Shown here: piece by piece, positions 10,766-20,225 of the stretch | Numbering within the stretch: the stretch's first letter is position 1 | How the letters are laid out: each line of letters opens with the position of its first letter | Origin: Rhabdophis nuchalis | Taxonomy: Eukaryota; Chordata; Lepidosauria; Squamata; Natricidae | Direction of reading: 5' to 3' | Length of the DNA: 64,000 bases | Assembly (NCBI GenBank): GCA_039707465.1 | Contig: CM077645.1 | Coordinates: 147,556,503-147,620,502, forward strand | Program-made: the position numbers and the translations under genes | The notes under the pieces: generated by a model | Told to the model about the DNA's origin: nothing | What the model saw: the letters and a program-made list of their open reading frames with translations, nothing else | Database searches by the model: none

Positions 10766-11325
10766 TGTTCTGACCGAGGCATCCCGAGAGCATGAAGCAA
10801 ACTCCTGGTCCCGACCAAAACCACTTTTATTAATTTGCTGTGAATTCTGCTCATTCACATCCAGCAAAGTCTTTCAAGGAAGGATTTACAGTCACAGACC
10901 TTATCTGGCTTGGAGAGCTGACAGGCCGATATCTGCTAAAGAATCTCTGAGAGTCATGAACCAATTAAGCGAACTAATTGTCTCCTGCAAACTCCATTCC
11001 CCTTTTGCTTCTCTTTGATTTCCTCTGGGAGGGGGCATTCAACGTCCACCTGTGGCCTTACTCAACCCCTGTTCTTTAGCTGTTCCCTTCATCTGGCAAC
11101 TCTGCGCATGCGCACCCTTGGAACAGGCTCCAGCTGTTCGTCTGCCTCACTGATGTCTGACTCTGAAGGCAGCTGACAACTGGCATACAGTTCTGGCCCC
11201 CTCTCTGCCTCTGACACAGAGCCCTCATCAGAGCCTTCCCCAGACTCCAGGACTGGCCCATGTTCCTCCCCAAACTCCAAATCTGCTGTCAGCTCTGGTG
11301 GCTGCTGATGGGCCACAACAAAATC
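10766..11325 (-). mobile_element. Gypsy-like LTR region, minus strand
   Basis: Begins on the plus strand with TGTTCTGACC, the reverse complement of the GGTCAGAACA terminus at 4690-4699. A ttttattaa block (a reversed AATAAA-type signal) lies near 10827. The Ser/Glu-rich reading frame on the minus strand near 11090-11316 resembles sequence commonly found within squamate Gypsy LTRs. No gag or pol is present. Confidence 0.4.
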
Positions 11326-11329
11326 ACTC

Positions 11330-12054
11330 CTCTGAAGGCAACCATTCCTTATCCTTCAAACATTCACACCGTAATTTGATATAGACTATATTAAAATGCA
11401 TTGTGAAAGAGCAGATTCCTCAAATTTCAGGTTCAATTGCATTGGCCTTCGCCAGTTTTAAAAAATGTGGAGCTATTGAACAGCTTTGCCTGAGAGCTTG
11501 GAAAGTGATTGACCATTGCAGTTCACAGCTTTGGGGGGAAGATAGACAAAAATCTGGATGTATACAAATGTTACACCCCTCAGCACACTGATTGCCTCTC
11601 TCTTGGAGCACATGGCACATATACTACCCCATTTTCCCGCAAAGGTCTATTTTTTTCCCCTCATTGATTTTTATGGCACTTGCTTTGGGCGGTTGAGGTT
11701 TCTGCATATTGCCAAGTATCATGTGTTTCAAAGTTCTGGTACCATCTATTTAATTTGCAAGGAACAGTTTGGGGGAAATCACACTGTTTATATAATCAGG
11801 GAAAACCAAGCAGCACACGTTGCACAGGCATTGCGAAATAGAATGCCAGGAATTGAAACTGATTAGGACGGGATAATATTATAAAGCTCGGCTTCTGAAA
11901 TTGACTAGAGTGGCTTAGGGGCAGCACGCAGAAAGGAAAGGCATGGTCCGGTTTCTAATTCCAACGAAAAACTGAGGCACAGTGAAGGATTGGTTCCTTT
12001 TAAAAAGATGTGTGATTATTTGAATGAGTGTGTCAGGGGGAAAGAAAGGGGCCG
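11330..12054. other. Unassigned sequence
   Basis: No recognised element. A 102-codon open frame (11558-11866) has no visible domain. Confidence 0.5.
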
Positions 12055-12080
12055 TCGTCAGCCATTCAGTTGTGTCCGAT

Positions 12081-12463
12081 CATTGGTGGGATTAAAATAA
12101 TTTAACAACCGGTTCGCCCAGGGTCAGATGGGCTGTCATGGGAAGTGTGGCCCATCCCCGTCCTCCAGATGGCCAAACTGACCCTGGGGCCTGGACGAAC
12201 TGGTTGTTATATTACCCACCCTGGCCGCTGCGCTGCAATGGAGAAATGGGAAATGGAGCAGCCGGCACGAGGGAAGGAGGAGGAGCAGGGAGAAGAAAGA
12301 GGGAAAGCCCCTTTCTCCTTCCCTTGTGCTGGCCACTCCATTGCCTGTTTCTCCATTACAGTGTAGTGCCCAGGATCCACTTTGAGTGTGTTTGTGTGTG
12401 TGTGTGTGTAATTTAACAACCAGTTCACCTGAACCCATGTGAACCGGCTGAATCCCAGCATTA
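12081..12463. mobile_element. hAT MITE, first copy
   Basis: The element is flanked by the 8-bp TSD TGTCCGAT at 12073-12080 and 12464-12471. Its left end in the second unit, CAGTGGTGGGATT, pairs with AATCCCAGCATTA. The target is a BovB-type 3' end. No coding capacity. Confidence 0.8.
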
Positions 12464-12520
12464 TGTCCGATCCTTGGCCACTCTATGGATACCATCGTCA
12501 GCCATTCAGTTGTGTCCGAT

Positions 12521-12822
12521 CAGTGGTGGGATTAAAATAATTTAACAACCGGTTCGCCAGGGTCAGATGGGCTGTCATGGGAAGTGTGGCCCATCCTCGT
12601 CCTCCAGATGGCCAAACTGACCCTGGGGCCTGGACGAACTGGTTGTTATATTACCCACCCTGGGCGCTGCGCTGCAATGGAGAAATGGGAAATGGAGCAG
12701 CCGGCACGAGGGGAGGAGGAGGAGCAGGGAGAAGAAAGAGGGAAAGCCCCTTTCTCCTTCCCTTGTGCTGGCCACTCCATTGCCTGTTTCTCCATTACAG
12801 TGTAGTGCCCAGGATCCACTTT

Positions 12823-12854
<32 letters not shown>

Positions 12855-12908
12855 AATTTAACAACCAGTTCACCTGAACCCATGTGAACCGGCTGAATCC
12901 CAGCATTA
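12521..12908. mobile_element. hAT MITE, duplicated copy
   Basis: Second copy with the same TSD TGTCCGAT at 12513-12520 and 12909-12916. Sharing both the TSD and the outer flank with the first copy shows it arose by tandem duplication. Confidence 0.8.
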
Positions 12909-12929
12909 TGTCCGATCCTTGGCCACTCT

Positions 12930-13425
12930 ATGGATACCAGCACTCTCCTTTGTCTCACACTGCTTCCCTCAGATCTGCCATGGTCATCTGGTGTTTATAG
13001 TATCCAGCCAACAGGTACTGGGAGGGGGAAGGCTTCTCCTTTTTCCTCTGATCATCCCCAGCATGATTGATGTTTTGAGTGAATCAGCTCTCATGACACA
13101 AGCAGACGATGACAACCTCTGTTTGGCTATCTTGGCTCCAAGTGATATTTTTGGTGAAGTTCAGTCTCTAGGACAGTGTTTTTCAACCTTAGCAACTTGA
13201 AGATGTCCAGACCTCAACTCCCAGAATTCCCCAGACAGCAAATGCTGTCTGGGGAATTCTAGGAGTTGAAGTCCGGACATCTTCAAGTTGCCAAGGTTGA
13301 CAAACACTACTCTATGCGTAATAGTTGCCTCCAGCACCACAGTTCAAAGGCATCCACCCTTCTACCTGCTCTTTTCAGAGTCCAGGTTTCACAGCCATGA
13401 ATAGCAATTAGGAAATTGCTACTTA
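12930..13425 (-). mobile_element. BovB (RTE clade) LINE 3' part, interrupted by a hairpin MITE
   Basis: The plus strand shows the reversed BovB tail phrase (cattcagttgtgtccgatcc, ccactctatgg). The minus strand at about 13420-13310 encodes a peptide with CETWTLKRAGRRVDAFELWCWRQ, which is the C-terminal region downstream of the BovB reverse transcriptase (family form ETW...DAFE.WCWRR.LRI). The hAT hairpin 13174-13309 splits the copy. It is short and decayed. Confidence 0.7.
13174..13309. mobile_element. Hairpin hAT MITE, second family
   Basis: A 136-bp palindrome with ends CAGTGTTTTTCAACCTT and AAGGTTGACAAACACTA and a tctggggaattct-type stem around the centre. Flanks CTCTAGGA and CTCTATGC match at 6 of 8 positions, a decayed TSD. 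A half copy of the same family is at about 18828-18893. Confidence 0.75.
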
Positions 13426-13595
13426 ATTGGAAAACTGGAAAATTGGAAAAGGGAAAACTGAAGGAAAAAAGAGGAGGGGAAATACCACAAGCTCCTGGAG
13501 AGACTGCAACAATATTTGTTCCTCTTTGAATGCTAAATAATTTGTGCATGTTCTGCTTTATTTTTCCATAGTACTAAGGTGCCATGGCCATAGCC

Positions 13596-14162
13596 CAGGG
13601 GTCTGCAAAGTTGGCTCTTTTCATTTCATTTCATTTATTTGACTTATTAACCACCCCCTCTCCCCAAAGGGACTCGGGGCGGTGCACAGGCAAATATAAA
13701 AATACAATACATCATAATAAATACATAAATACATTAAAACTATATTAAATTACACCCTGTGCTAAAAACTCCCCGTTAAAATCCCTAAAGCCCAATTTAA
13801 AATTTCTCTACTAAACAACTAAGGCTAAAAACGGTAGGTTAGGCCAGGCCGGCCTGTTGGAAAAAGTAGGTTTTTAGTTGCTGACGGAAGGAGCGGAGGT
13901 CCGGGATAGATCTAAGTTCGGGGGGTAGGTCGTTCCAGAGGGTCGGGCCTGCCACAGAGAAGGCCCTTCCCCTGGGCGTCACCCACTGGCATTGCCTAGT
14001 GGATGGCACCCGGAGAAGCCCCTCTCTGTGGGAGCGAATCGGCCGAAGGGATGTATGGGGTAGGATGTGATCCCGCAGGTAACTAGGTCCAGAATGGCTG
14101 GCTGGGGAATTTGGGAAGTTGAAGTCCCCCAGTCTTAAAAGAGCCAACTTTGCAGACCCCTG
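13596..14162. mobile_element. Hairpin hAT MITE split by an L2
   Basis: Ends CAGGGGTCTGCAAAGTTGG and its complement at the right, with a perfect 8-bp TSD CCATAGCC at 13588-13595 and 14163-14170. An L2 3' fragment sits in the left arm right after GGCTCTTTT, and part of the left arm is gone. Confidence 0.85.
13622..14092 (-). mobile_element. L2-type LINE 3' fragment nested in a hairpin MITE
   Basis: L2 tail (ggactcggggcggtgcacag on the plus strand near 13671) followed by the reversed C-terminus. The minus strand reads LRPIRSHREGLLRVPSTRQC through GPTLWNDLPPELR to LKTYFFQQAGLA. Confidence 0.85.
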
Positions 14163-15040
14163 CCATAGCCAATCTTTTATTTTCATTTTACAGGACTTCA
14201 CTTGTTAGGTACAAAACATTTTTGGATCACACCATCCACTCCTCTTTCTGAGAGGCATGGCATGAAGATATTAGTAAGATCTCCGGTGTGTGACTGTCAT
14301 TATGCTAGTTCCATGCTATTTGTTTCCTCATCTCTTTTCTCAACATACATGTTAAAATAAGCACTATGGTATGGATTTTCTGAGTTGAACTAGCCACATG
14401 ATAGAGATGATCAGATAAAATGCAAATATGGCCTTTATGATTCAGAATAATTGTTACTATTTCCTTATATTCTCTTTTTTCAAAATTGAAATAATCTCCA
14501 GATAGGTTTCTAATCCATATGTCAAGGATGATAAGTAGGAAATATTTTAAAGCTATAAAACATAGCATAGCTACTAGGTCAGATAAGAAGCTACATAATA
14601 TTATTAACTAAGAAATTAATTTTCCATTACATAGTAGACCTATTTTTATAATGGAAATACAGTCTAATATTTTCTGTACATGTCGATACATGTTGATAGT
14701 ATTTGTTTATTTGTTTGCTTGTTTGTTTATTAATCACATTTCTATATCACCCATCTCACCTAAATGACTCTGGGCTATTTAGAACAAGTATCTATTTGTC
14801 TGCCTGCCTGTCAATTTATCTACACACATACATTCAGAATGCTACAATGATTATATTCACAGTGTTTAATTATGCCTTATCAACTAAGTCATCATGGCTA
14901 GGTATGCATATGTTAAGCCATAAATCATGATACACAAATCACAACTAATTGGATTCATACAACATGCCAGGTCAAATCCAAACAAATCACATTAGCATTT
15001 AACCTGTTGTCCTTTTATTTTCGATTATTTAACTTTAGAC
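14163..15040. other. Mostly unassigned; L2-like tail at 14703-14790
   Basis: About 880 bp with no gene. A GTTT/ATTT-rich tract then tatcacccatctcacc and gactctgggct resembles the reversed 3' end of an older L2-group family. The remainder is unassigned AT-rich DNA. Confidence 0.4.
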
Positions 15041-15475
15041 CAGTGATAGTGAACTTTTCGGCACTGAGTGCCCAAACCGGAATGCATGTGCATGCGCTGG
15101 AGCACCGGGAAGCTGAAGACCAGTGTGCCTGTGCATGCAGGCCAGCTGGTCTTTGGGTTTCTGGCATGCATATGCGTGCTGACCAGCTGGTCTGCATGCA
15201 TGCCAGAGTACCAGAAACCTGAAGACCAGCTGGCCAGGGCACACATTCCTGTTTTTGGGACCATTTTGAGCCAAAATGGCCCAAAAAGCAGCCTGAAAAC
15301 AACCCAAAATGGCCTGTTTTGGGGGTGTTTTGGGGTGTGTGTGTTTTTAGGCCATTTTAAGACCATTTTCCAGCGCTCCAGCAACCATGACAACCAGCTA
15401 GCAATGGCATGCATCCCCACAGAGAGTGCTCTGAGTGCCACCTCTGGCATGCGTGCCACAGGTTTGCCATCATGG
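15041..15475. mobile_element. hAT element, non-autonomous
   Basis: Ends CAGTGATAGTGAACTTTTCGG and GTTTGCCATCATGG resemble those of 3293-3846. Flanks CTTTAGAC and TTTTAGAG match at 6 of 8 positions. The interior has repeated tgcatgcg/gaccagctgg blocks and no transposase. Confidence 0.75.
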
Positions 15476-15483
15476 TTTTAGAG

Positions 15484-17012
15484 CAGGCATGTCCAAAGTC
15501 AGGCCCGGGGGCCATTTGCGGCCCGGGGGTCGGTTTAATACGGCCCTCCAACAGCCCTCCCTGCTCTGTGTAAATGTGGCCCTCCCTTCCTCCCTCTGTC
15601 TCTGGGGCTGTGTGGCTGGGAGGGAGGTGGACGGAGGTTACGGACGCCTCCTCCCGCAGCAGGCGAGGGAGCAGGCGGGGTGAGCACCCAAGGCTACCGT
15701 CATCTTAAGCACCACTGAGGCTGTCGCCCGGCAGGGGCGTCAGGCAGGGAAGCTGGTCGCGCCTCCATCGCTGCACATTCTGGGGCTGCGAAGCTGGGAG
15801 GGAGGTGAACGCGCGGCCCCAGAACGTCCGCTTGGCGCGTTCACCTCCCTCCCAGCCACGCAGCCCCAGAACGTGCAGCTCCCGCCGCACAAGGTCGCCC
15901 GGCAGGGGCGTCAGGCAGGGAAGACGGACGTGCGGCCTCAGAACGTAAGCCGTGGTGCCTGCCGGAGGGAGCCGCGATGGAGCCGCGACCGGCTTCCCTG
16001 CCTGATGCCCCTGCCGGGCGACAGCCTCGGTGGTGCTTAAGATGACGGTAGCCTTGGGTGCTCACCCCGCCTGCTCCCTCGCCCGCTGCGAGTGGCGAGG
16101 GAGTGATTGACAGACACAGAGAGAGACAGAAGGGGAGGGAGGGAAAGACAGAGAGGCAGACAGAGACAGAGAGAAAGAGAGGGAGGGAGAGAGACGGAGA
16201 GAGACACAGATAGAGAATGAATCGGAATCAGATTGAATCGGAGACAGACGGGGAAAGAGGGAGAGACAGACATACAGAGAGAGGGAGGGAGGGAGAGAAT
16301 CAGAGAGAGTGACACACACAGAGACAGGGAGAGACAGAGAGAGGGAGGGAGAGACAGATAGATAGAGACTGATTAAGTGAGCGAGAGACAGACAGACACA
16401 CACACACACACACAGAGTGACAGAGAGAAAGAGAGAGAAAGAAAGAAAGAAAGAGAAGGAAAGAAAGAAAGAGAGAAAGAAAGAGACAGAAAGAAAGAGA
16501 AAGAGAGAGAGAGAGAGAAAGAGAGAAAGAGAGAGAAATGGAGAGAGAGAGAGGAAGAAAGAGAAAGAGAGAGTGAGAGAGAAAGGGAGACAGAAAGAAA
16601 GAGAAAAAGAGAGAGAAAGAAAGAGAGAAAGAGCGAGAGAAATGGAGAGAGAGAGAGAGAGAGGAAGAAAGAGAGAGAGAGAGAGAAAGAGAGACAGAAA
16701 GAAAGAGAAAAAGAGAGAGAGAGAAAGAAAGAGAGAAAGAGCGAGAGAAATGGAGAGAGAGAGAGGAAGAAAGAGAGAAAGAGGTAGGTAAGTTTTTTTT
16801 AAATTTATTTTCAATACATTGTGAAAACTCAACTGTCAGTTGATCTTCATGTTATGAAATGAAAAGTATGTCATTTGCAATTAACTTGGCATAAAATAAT
16901 TTATTTGCATTTAATTGTAATGGTTCAAAGAATGTTCGGAAAAATGTTCGGCCCTCCACCATGTTCACTTCATCCAATCTGGCCCTCTTTGAAAAAAGTT
17001 TGGACACCACTG
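15484..17012. mobile_element. hAT element, non-autonomous, 1.53 kb, with GA-rich core
   Basis: Ends CAGGCATGTCCAAAGTC and AAGTTTGGACACCACTG with a perfect TSD TTTTAGAG at 15476-15483 and 17013-17020. The left third is GC-rich with an internal inverted/duplicated segment (scagccacgcagccccagaac-like at 15775-15880). The core, 16090-16790, is a GA-rich array. No transposase frame is present; the long Ser/Leu open frame on the minus strand is an artefact of the array. Confidence 0.85.
16085..16792. repeat. GA-rich imperfect array (purine on the plus strand)
   Basis: About 700 bp of GAGA, GAAA and GACA units, with a subrepeat of roughly 100 bp (gcgagagaaatggagagaga occurs at about 16632 and 16741, a related form at 16527). 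Purine/pyrimidine strand bias is nearly complete. Confidence 0.95.
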
Positions 17013-17020
17013 TTTTAGAG

Positions 17021-18080
17021 TATTGGACAAAGTTAGCCACCTGCAAAAAAGTCAAATAATAGTTTGATAGTTAATGTCCACAATTCTGATTATAATACTG
17101 TTGATTTTCATTCTACTGCTGCAAATCACATTTTGCTAAATCTAAAAAAGCCAAACAGAGTCAACCATAGTTTTTACTTTTCGGGGAGGCTTGGCTGTTC
17201 AGGCTGGACTGGGAAGCTGAAAAAAAAATCCTGGACTAAGACAGTGGGAATCACTTTATTATTGCTGCCAAGAAGCCTGCATCAACGGGTCCACGTCAGG
17301 ACTTATGGTCAGCTCAGTAGAGATAAATAGTTTTATTAAGAAATATGTGTGTCTTGAGGTATTCTAAGAGACTAGTTCAGATCTATCTGGCTTATTGTGG
17401 ACTAACTCCAGGGGAATCTACTGTATAAACTTTGCTGCTAAATAATTACACTTAGAATGACAAATATATTTTGTTCAAGGTAAATCACTGTGATCATTTC
17501 AGTGATTGTGTCTTTTGCATCGTTTGCAAAGGCTATGTTACATCATGTGCATCATGCATCATGATTACATTATGCAAATTATATAAATCTACATGGAAAT
17601 TAGCCCATTGCTTGGCTGTATCAAGGTCTGTTAAATCAAGTTTCAGTGTATTGATTCTGGAAAAAATTTAAAAGGAAAAACTGAAATTTTAATTAACTTC
17701 GGAAAAATGAATGGCAATTAGCCATTCAAATATAATTTTGTGGTTTTTTTTCAGAGGGTTTTCTAAATTGTCATTTTGATACAGTTTTATAACTTCTTGC
17801 TTTTCGCTATTTCCCCTACAGCATTTTATCCTCAAACACTTTTTTCTATTCTCTTTTTTCTATTCTCTGATAAACAAATAAAAAAAGTTTTAATCCTAAA
17901 AAAAGGAAGTAATTTAAAAAATCTTAAAAGCAAAAAAGCAAATTCTTGGGTTAGCCTGATGCCATCCAGTCAAAAGCAAGTTAGAAATCACCATCTTTTT
18001 AATAAATGAAATGCAAGTCCATCTATTTTCTGATAGTGATATATATACCAGGGTATCTCTCTCTCTGTCTCTCTCTCTCC
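17021..18080. other. Unassigned sequence
   Basis: About 1 kb with no recognised gene. AT-rich, with short open frames only. Confidence 0.5.
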
Positions 18081-18082
18081 TG

Positions 18083-18083
18083 G

Positions 18084-18115
<32 letters not shown>

Positions 18116-18155
18116 TGTATGTATGTATGTATGTATGTACGTACGTACATACATA
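18083..18155. repeat. (GTAT)n microsatellite
   Basis: About 16 GTAT units, preceded by a TCTC-rich run and followed by a few ACGT/ACAT variants that make a short palindrome (gtacgtacgtac). Confidence 0.95.
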
Positions 18156-18210
18156 AATACATTTATTTATTTTATTTATTCATATTTTTATATGAAACAT
18201 ACATACATAT

Positions 18211-18674
18211 GCTTGTGTCACAACATCCTGTTAAGCCCCAATTAAGGGAGGACGCATACTGCTTTCCTTTTCTGCCTTTCGGCTGATCAGCTGAGACAGG
18301 AGGATAAGTATATGTTTGTGTCACAACTTGTGTCACAAGCATATACTTGTGTCACAACAGTCTCAGCTGATCAGGAAAGAACCAGTTGGTCTAGAGGCAA
18401 TTACAACTGCCTCACATGTAATACTTCCCTGGTTCGAACCCCATTAAGGGTATGGCTAGCTGATGAGAGCTAAATAGCTGGAAATAGATCTATCCTAGTC
18501 TCCCTGATTTATTTATTTATCAGCTCAAAAACCTAACACACATATAAAAATAGTACCCAATGAAACTAATAGCTTTCTGTCTAGATGGTCTCTGGTGATG
18601 AACCAAAAGGCAGAAAAGGAAAGCAGTATGCTTCTTCCCTTAATTGGGGCTTAACAGGGTGTTGTGACACAAGC
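18211..18674. repeat. Inverted repeat with 72-bp arms around a SINE
   Basis: Arms are 18211-18282 and 18603-18674, inverted, with about 4 mismatches (core ttaagccccaattaaggg). A second block with ctgatcagctgag and aggaggataagtatatg also recurs in inverted form outside the arms at 18678-18708. The whole can fold back over a roughly 320-bp centre. Confidence 0.85.
18369..18515 (+). mobile_element. tRNA-derived SINE
   Basis: Has pol III promoter-like blocks in the right order and spacing: A-box-like ttggtctagagg at about 18387 and B-box ggttcgaaccc at about 18431. No complete cloverleaf or tRNA 3' end is seen, so this is a SINE head, not a tRNA gene. The body (ctagctgatgagagctaaat) ends before an ATTT-rich tract near 18507. 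Confidence 0.55.
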
Positions 18675-18714
18675 ATATACTTATCCTCCTGCCTCAGCTG
18701 ATCAGGATAGAATC

Positions 18715-18900
18715 AGTATATATATATGTATGTATGTATATTTATGTATATGTGTATGTATATGTACATTATGTGTGTATGTATGTGAGTGTGCGTGTAT
18801 ACACACACACACACACACACACCAGAATACCCCAACCAGCATGCTGGGTTGAAGTCTACCCATCTTAAAGTTGCTGAGGTTGAGAAACGTTGTCCTAAGA
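18715..18900. repeat. (TATG)n/(AC)n microsatellites plus half of a hairpin MITE
   Basis: TATG and ACAC runs occupy about 18718-18822. Then 18828-18893 is the right half of the 13174-type hairpin MITE (ccccaaccagcatgctgggt, ending aggttgagaaacgttg). Confidence 0.65.
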
Positions 18901-18914
18901 TAGCATACCATCAT

Positions 18915-19090
18915 CATCATCATCATCATTTAATACTTATAAACCGCTCCCTCTCCCCATGGGGACTCGGGGCGGTGCACAGGTAGAATAAAAACAGTAA
19001 AAAACATACAAACATCAATAAAATATACAAACAATTTAAAAGCCAAATTAAACTCAGCCTGTGCTAAAATCCCATTTAACTAACTAATGT
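18915..19090 (-). mobile_element. L2-type LINE 3' end
   Basis: A (TCA)n tail at 18910-18928 precedes aaccgctccctctccccat and ggggcggtgcacagg on the plus strand. Only 3' UTR is present. Confidence 0.8.
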
Positions 19091-19137
19091 TGTCTCCCTT
19101 CTAGTATGTTTACAGTATTGGTATGTATTATAGTTGT

Positions 19138-19354
19138 CAGAGGTGGGTTTCACAGAAGTTTGCCACCAGTTTGCCACCAGTTTGCCCTCCATGTGCACGC
19201 TCCCTTTGTGAGCATATGCAGCTTCCACGCATGCACATGACTTCAAAAATGTGGCTAAATAGGATGGCATAGTGCTGGGGTGGCCACACCCCATCCGTAG
19301 GTCATCACTACCGGATTGCCTGAACTGGTTTGAACCGGCTGAATATCACCTCTG
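19138..19354. mobile_element. hAT MITE
   Basis: Ends CAGAGGTGGGTTTCA and TGAATATCACCTCTG, 217 bp. Flanks ATAGTTGT and ATCGCTGT match at 6 of 8 positions, a decayed TSD. Confidence 0.7.
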
Positions 19355-19371
19355 ATCGCTGTTTAATATTA

Positions 19372-19580
19372 TAACAACAACAACAACAACAACAACAACA
19401 ATAATAATAATAATTTTAATTTGTTGACCGCTCCCTCTCCCCATAGGGACTCGGAGCGGTGCACAGGGAAAACTAAAACAATAAATATACAAACACATTA
19501 AAAACAAATTAAACATATACCTGTGCTAAAAAATGCCCCATTAAAATACTAAAGTTTCCAATTATAAATAACTAAATTAA
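19372..19580 (-). mobile_element. L2-type LINE 3' end with (ACA)n/(ATA)n tail
   Basis: Tail repeats at 19372-19412 precede gaccgctccctctccccat and cggagcggtgcacaggg. Only 3' UTR is present. Confidence 0.8.
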
Positions 19581-19582
19581 TA

Positions 19583-19640
19583 ATAATAATAATCTTTATT
19601 GTCATTGTAAAAATTACAATGAAATTGGTTGTATTTTATA
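19583..19640 (-). mobile_element. Unclassified LINE tail (caatgacaataaagatt type)
   Basis: On the minus strand this reads ccaatttcattgtaa then caatgacaataaagatt and (ATT)n. The same tail occurs in plus orientation at about 52700-52740. The family could not be named. Confidence 0.5.
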
Positions 19641-20225
19641 TATTGTTTTGCTGTTTTTTTGGACAATTCTCTCTTCAATTGCTTAATGGAATGTTCAGAT
19701 ATTCAAACCTGATAATTTAGTTGCACAGCAAAGATTCAGAAACGATGCTTTCTGGCTCCAACTGCAACAAATTTGACTTGATTGATTCATTTATTCTTAA
19801 TTTCTCTACCCTTAAAAACTCACAAATATTGTTGTCCTATATTTGCAACTTCTATGTAAAAAAACAACAACATAAGGCTAGGAATTCTTTTTATGACTGC
19901 CGTCTATATAGGAATCTGCACGCTCCAGACACATTGCATTTAAACTTGGCCAGTTCCTACTTAGAAAAATGGCAGACGCTGTCAAAAATGTTTCCACCCA
20001 GTTGCCATCTTTATGACATTGACAAATTAAACAATGCTTGTTTTAATCTTCGGTACGAATAAGCTAATACAATGGAACAGTGTGTTCAGCAAACACCGTC
20101 ACTATGGAAATCATGGGTAGACATTTTAGAAGCATTTTGGGAAGAAAAAAAAGATTACTGTAATTTGAGACAATTTTTCCCCCCGGAATGTAAAATCTAG
20201 TTGTCGTTTCAATGATTCCCTATGG
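19641..20225. other. Unassigned sequence
   Basis: A 113-codon open frame (19721-20062) has no visible domain. Nothing else recognised. Confidence 0.45.

Larger units (their letters stand above)
12055..12939. repeat. 440-bp tandem duplication carrying a hAT MITE
   Basis: Unit 1 is 12055-12494 and unit 2 is 12495-12939. They are almost identical; the main length difference is in the (GT)n run near the right end (about 12395 and 12835). Each unit consists of a short BovB-like flank (tcgtcagccattcagttgtg) plus the MITE and its second flank. The near-identity points to a recent duplication of already inserted DNA, not two insertions. Confidence 0.95.

Noticed and set aside
16062..16832. A 256-codon Ser/Leu-rich minus frame and Lys/Arg/Glu-rich plus frames
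   Set aside because: Produced by the GA-rich array; open in several frames at once, as low-complexity purine repeats are.
18369..18450. A possible tRNA gene (A-box and B-box motifs)
   Set aside because: No complete cloverleaf or acceptor pairing could be drawn, and SINE-like sequence follows. Called a SINE.
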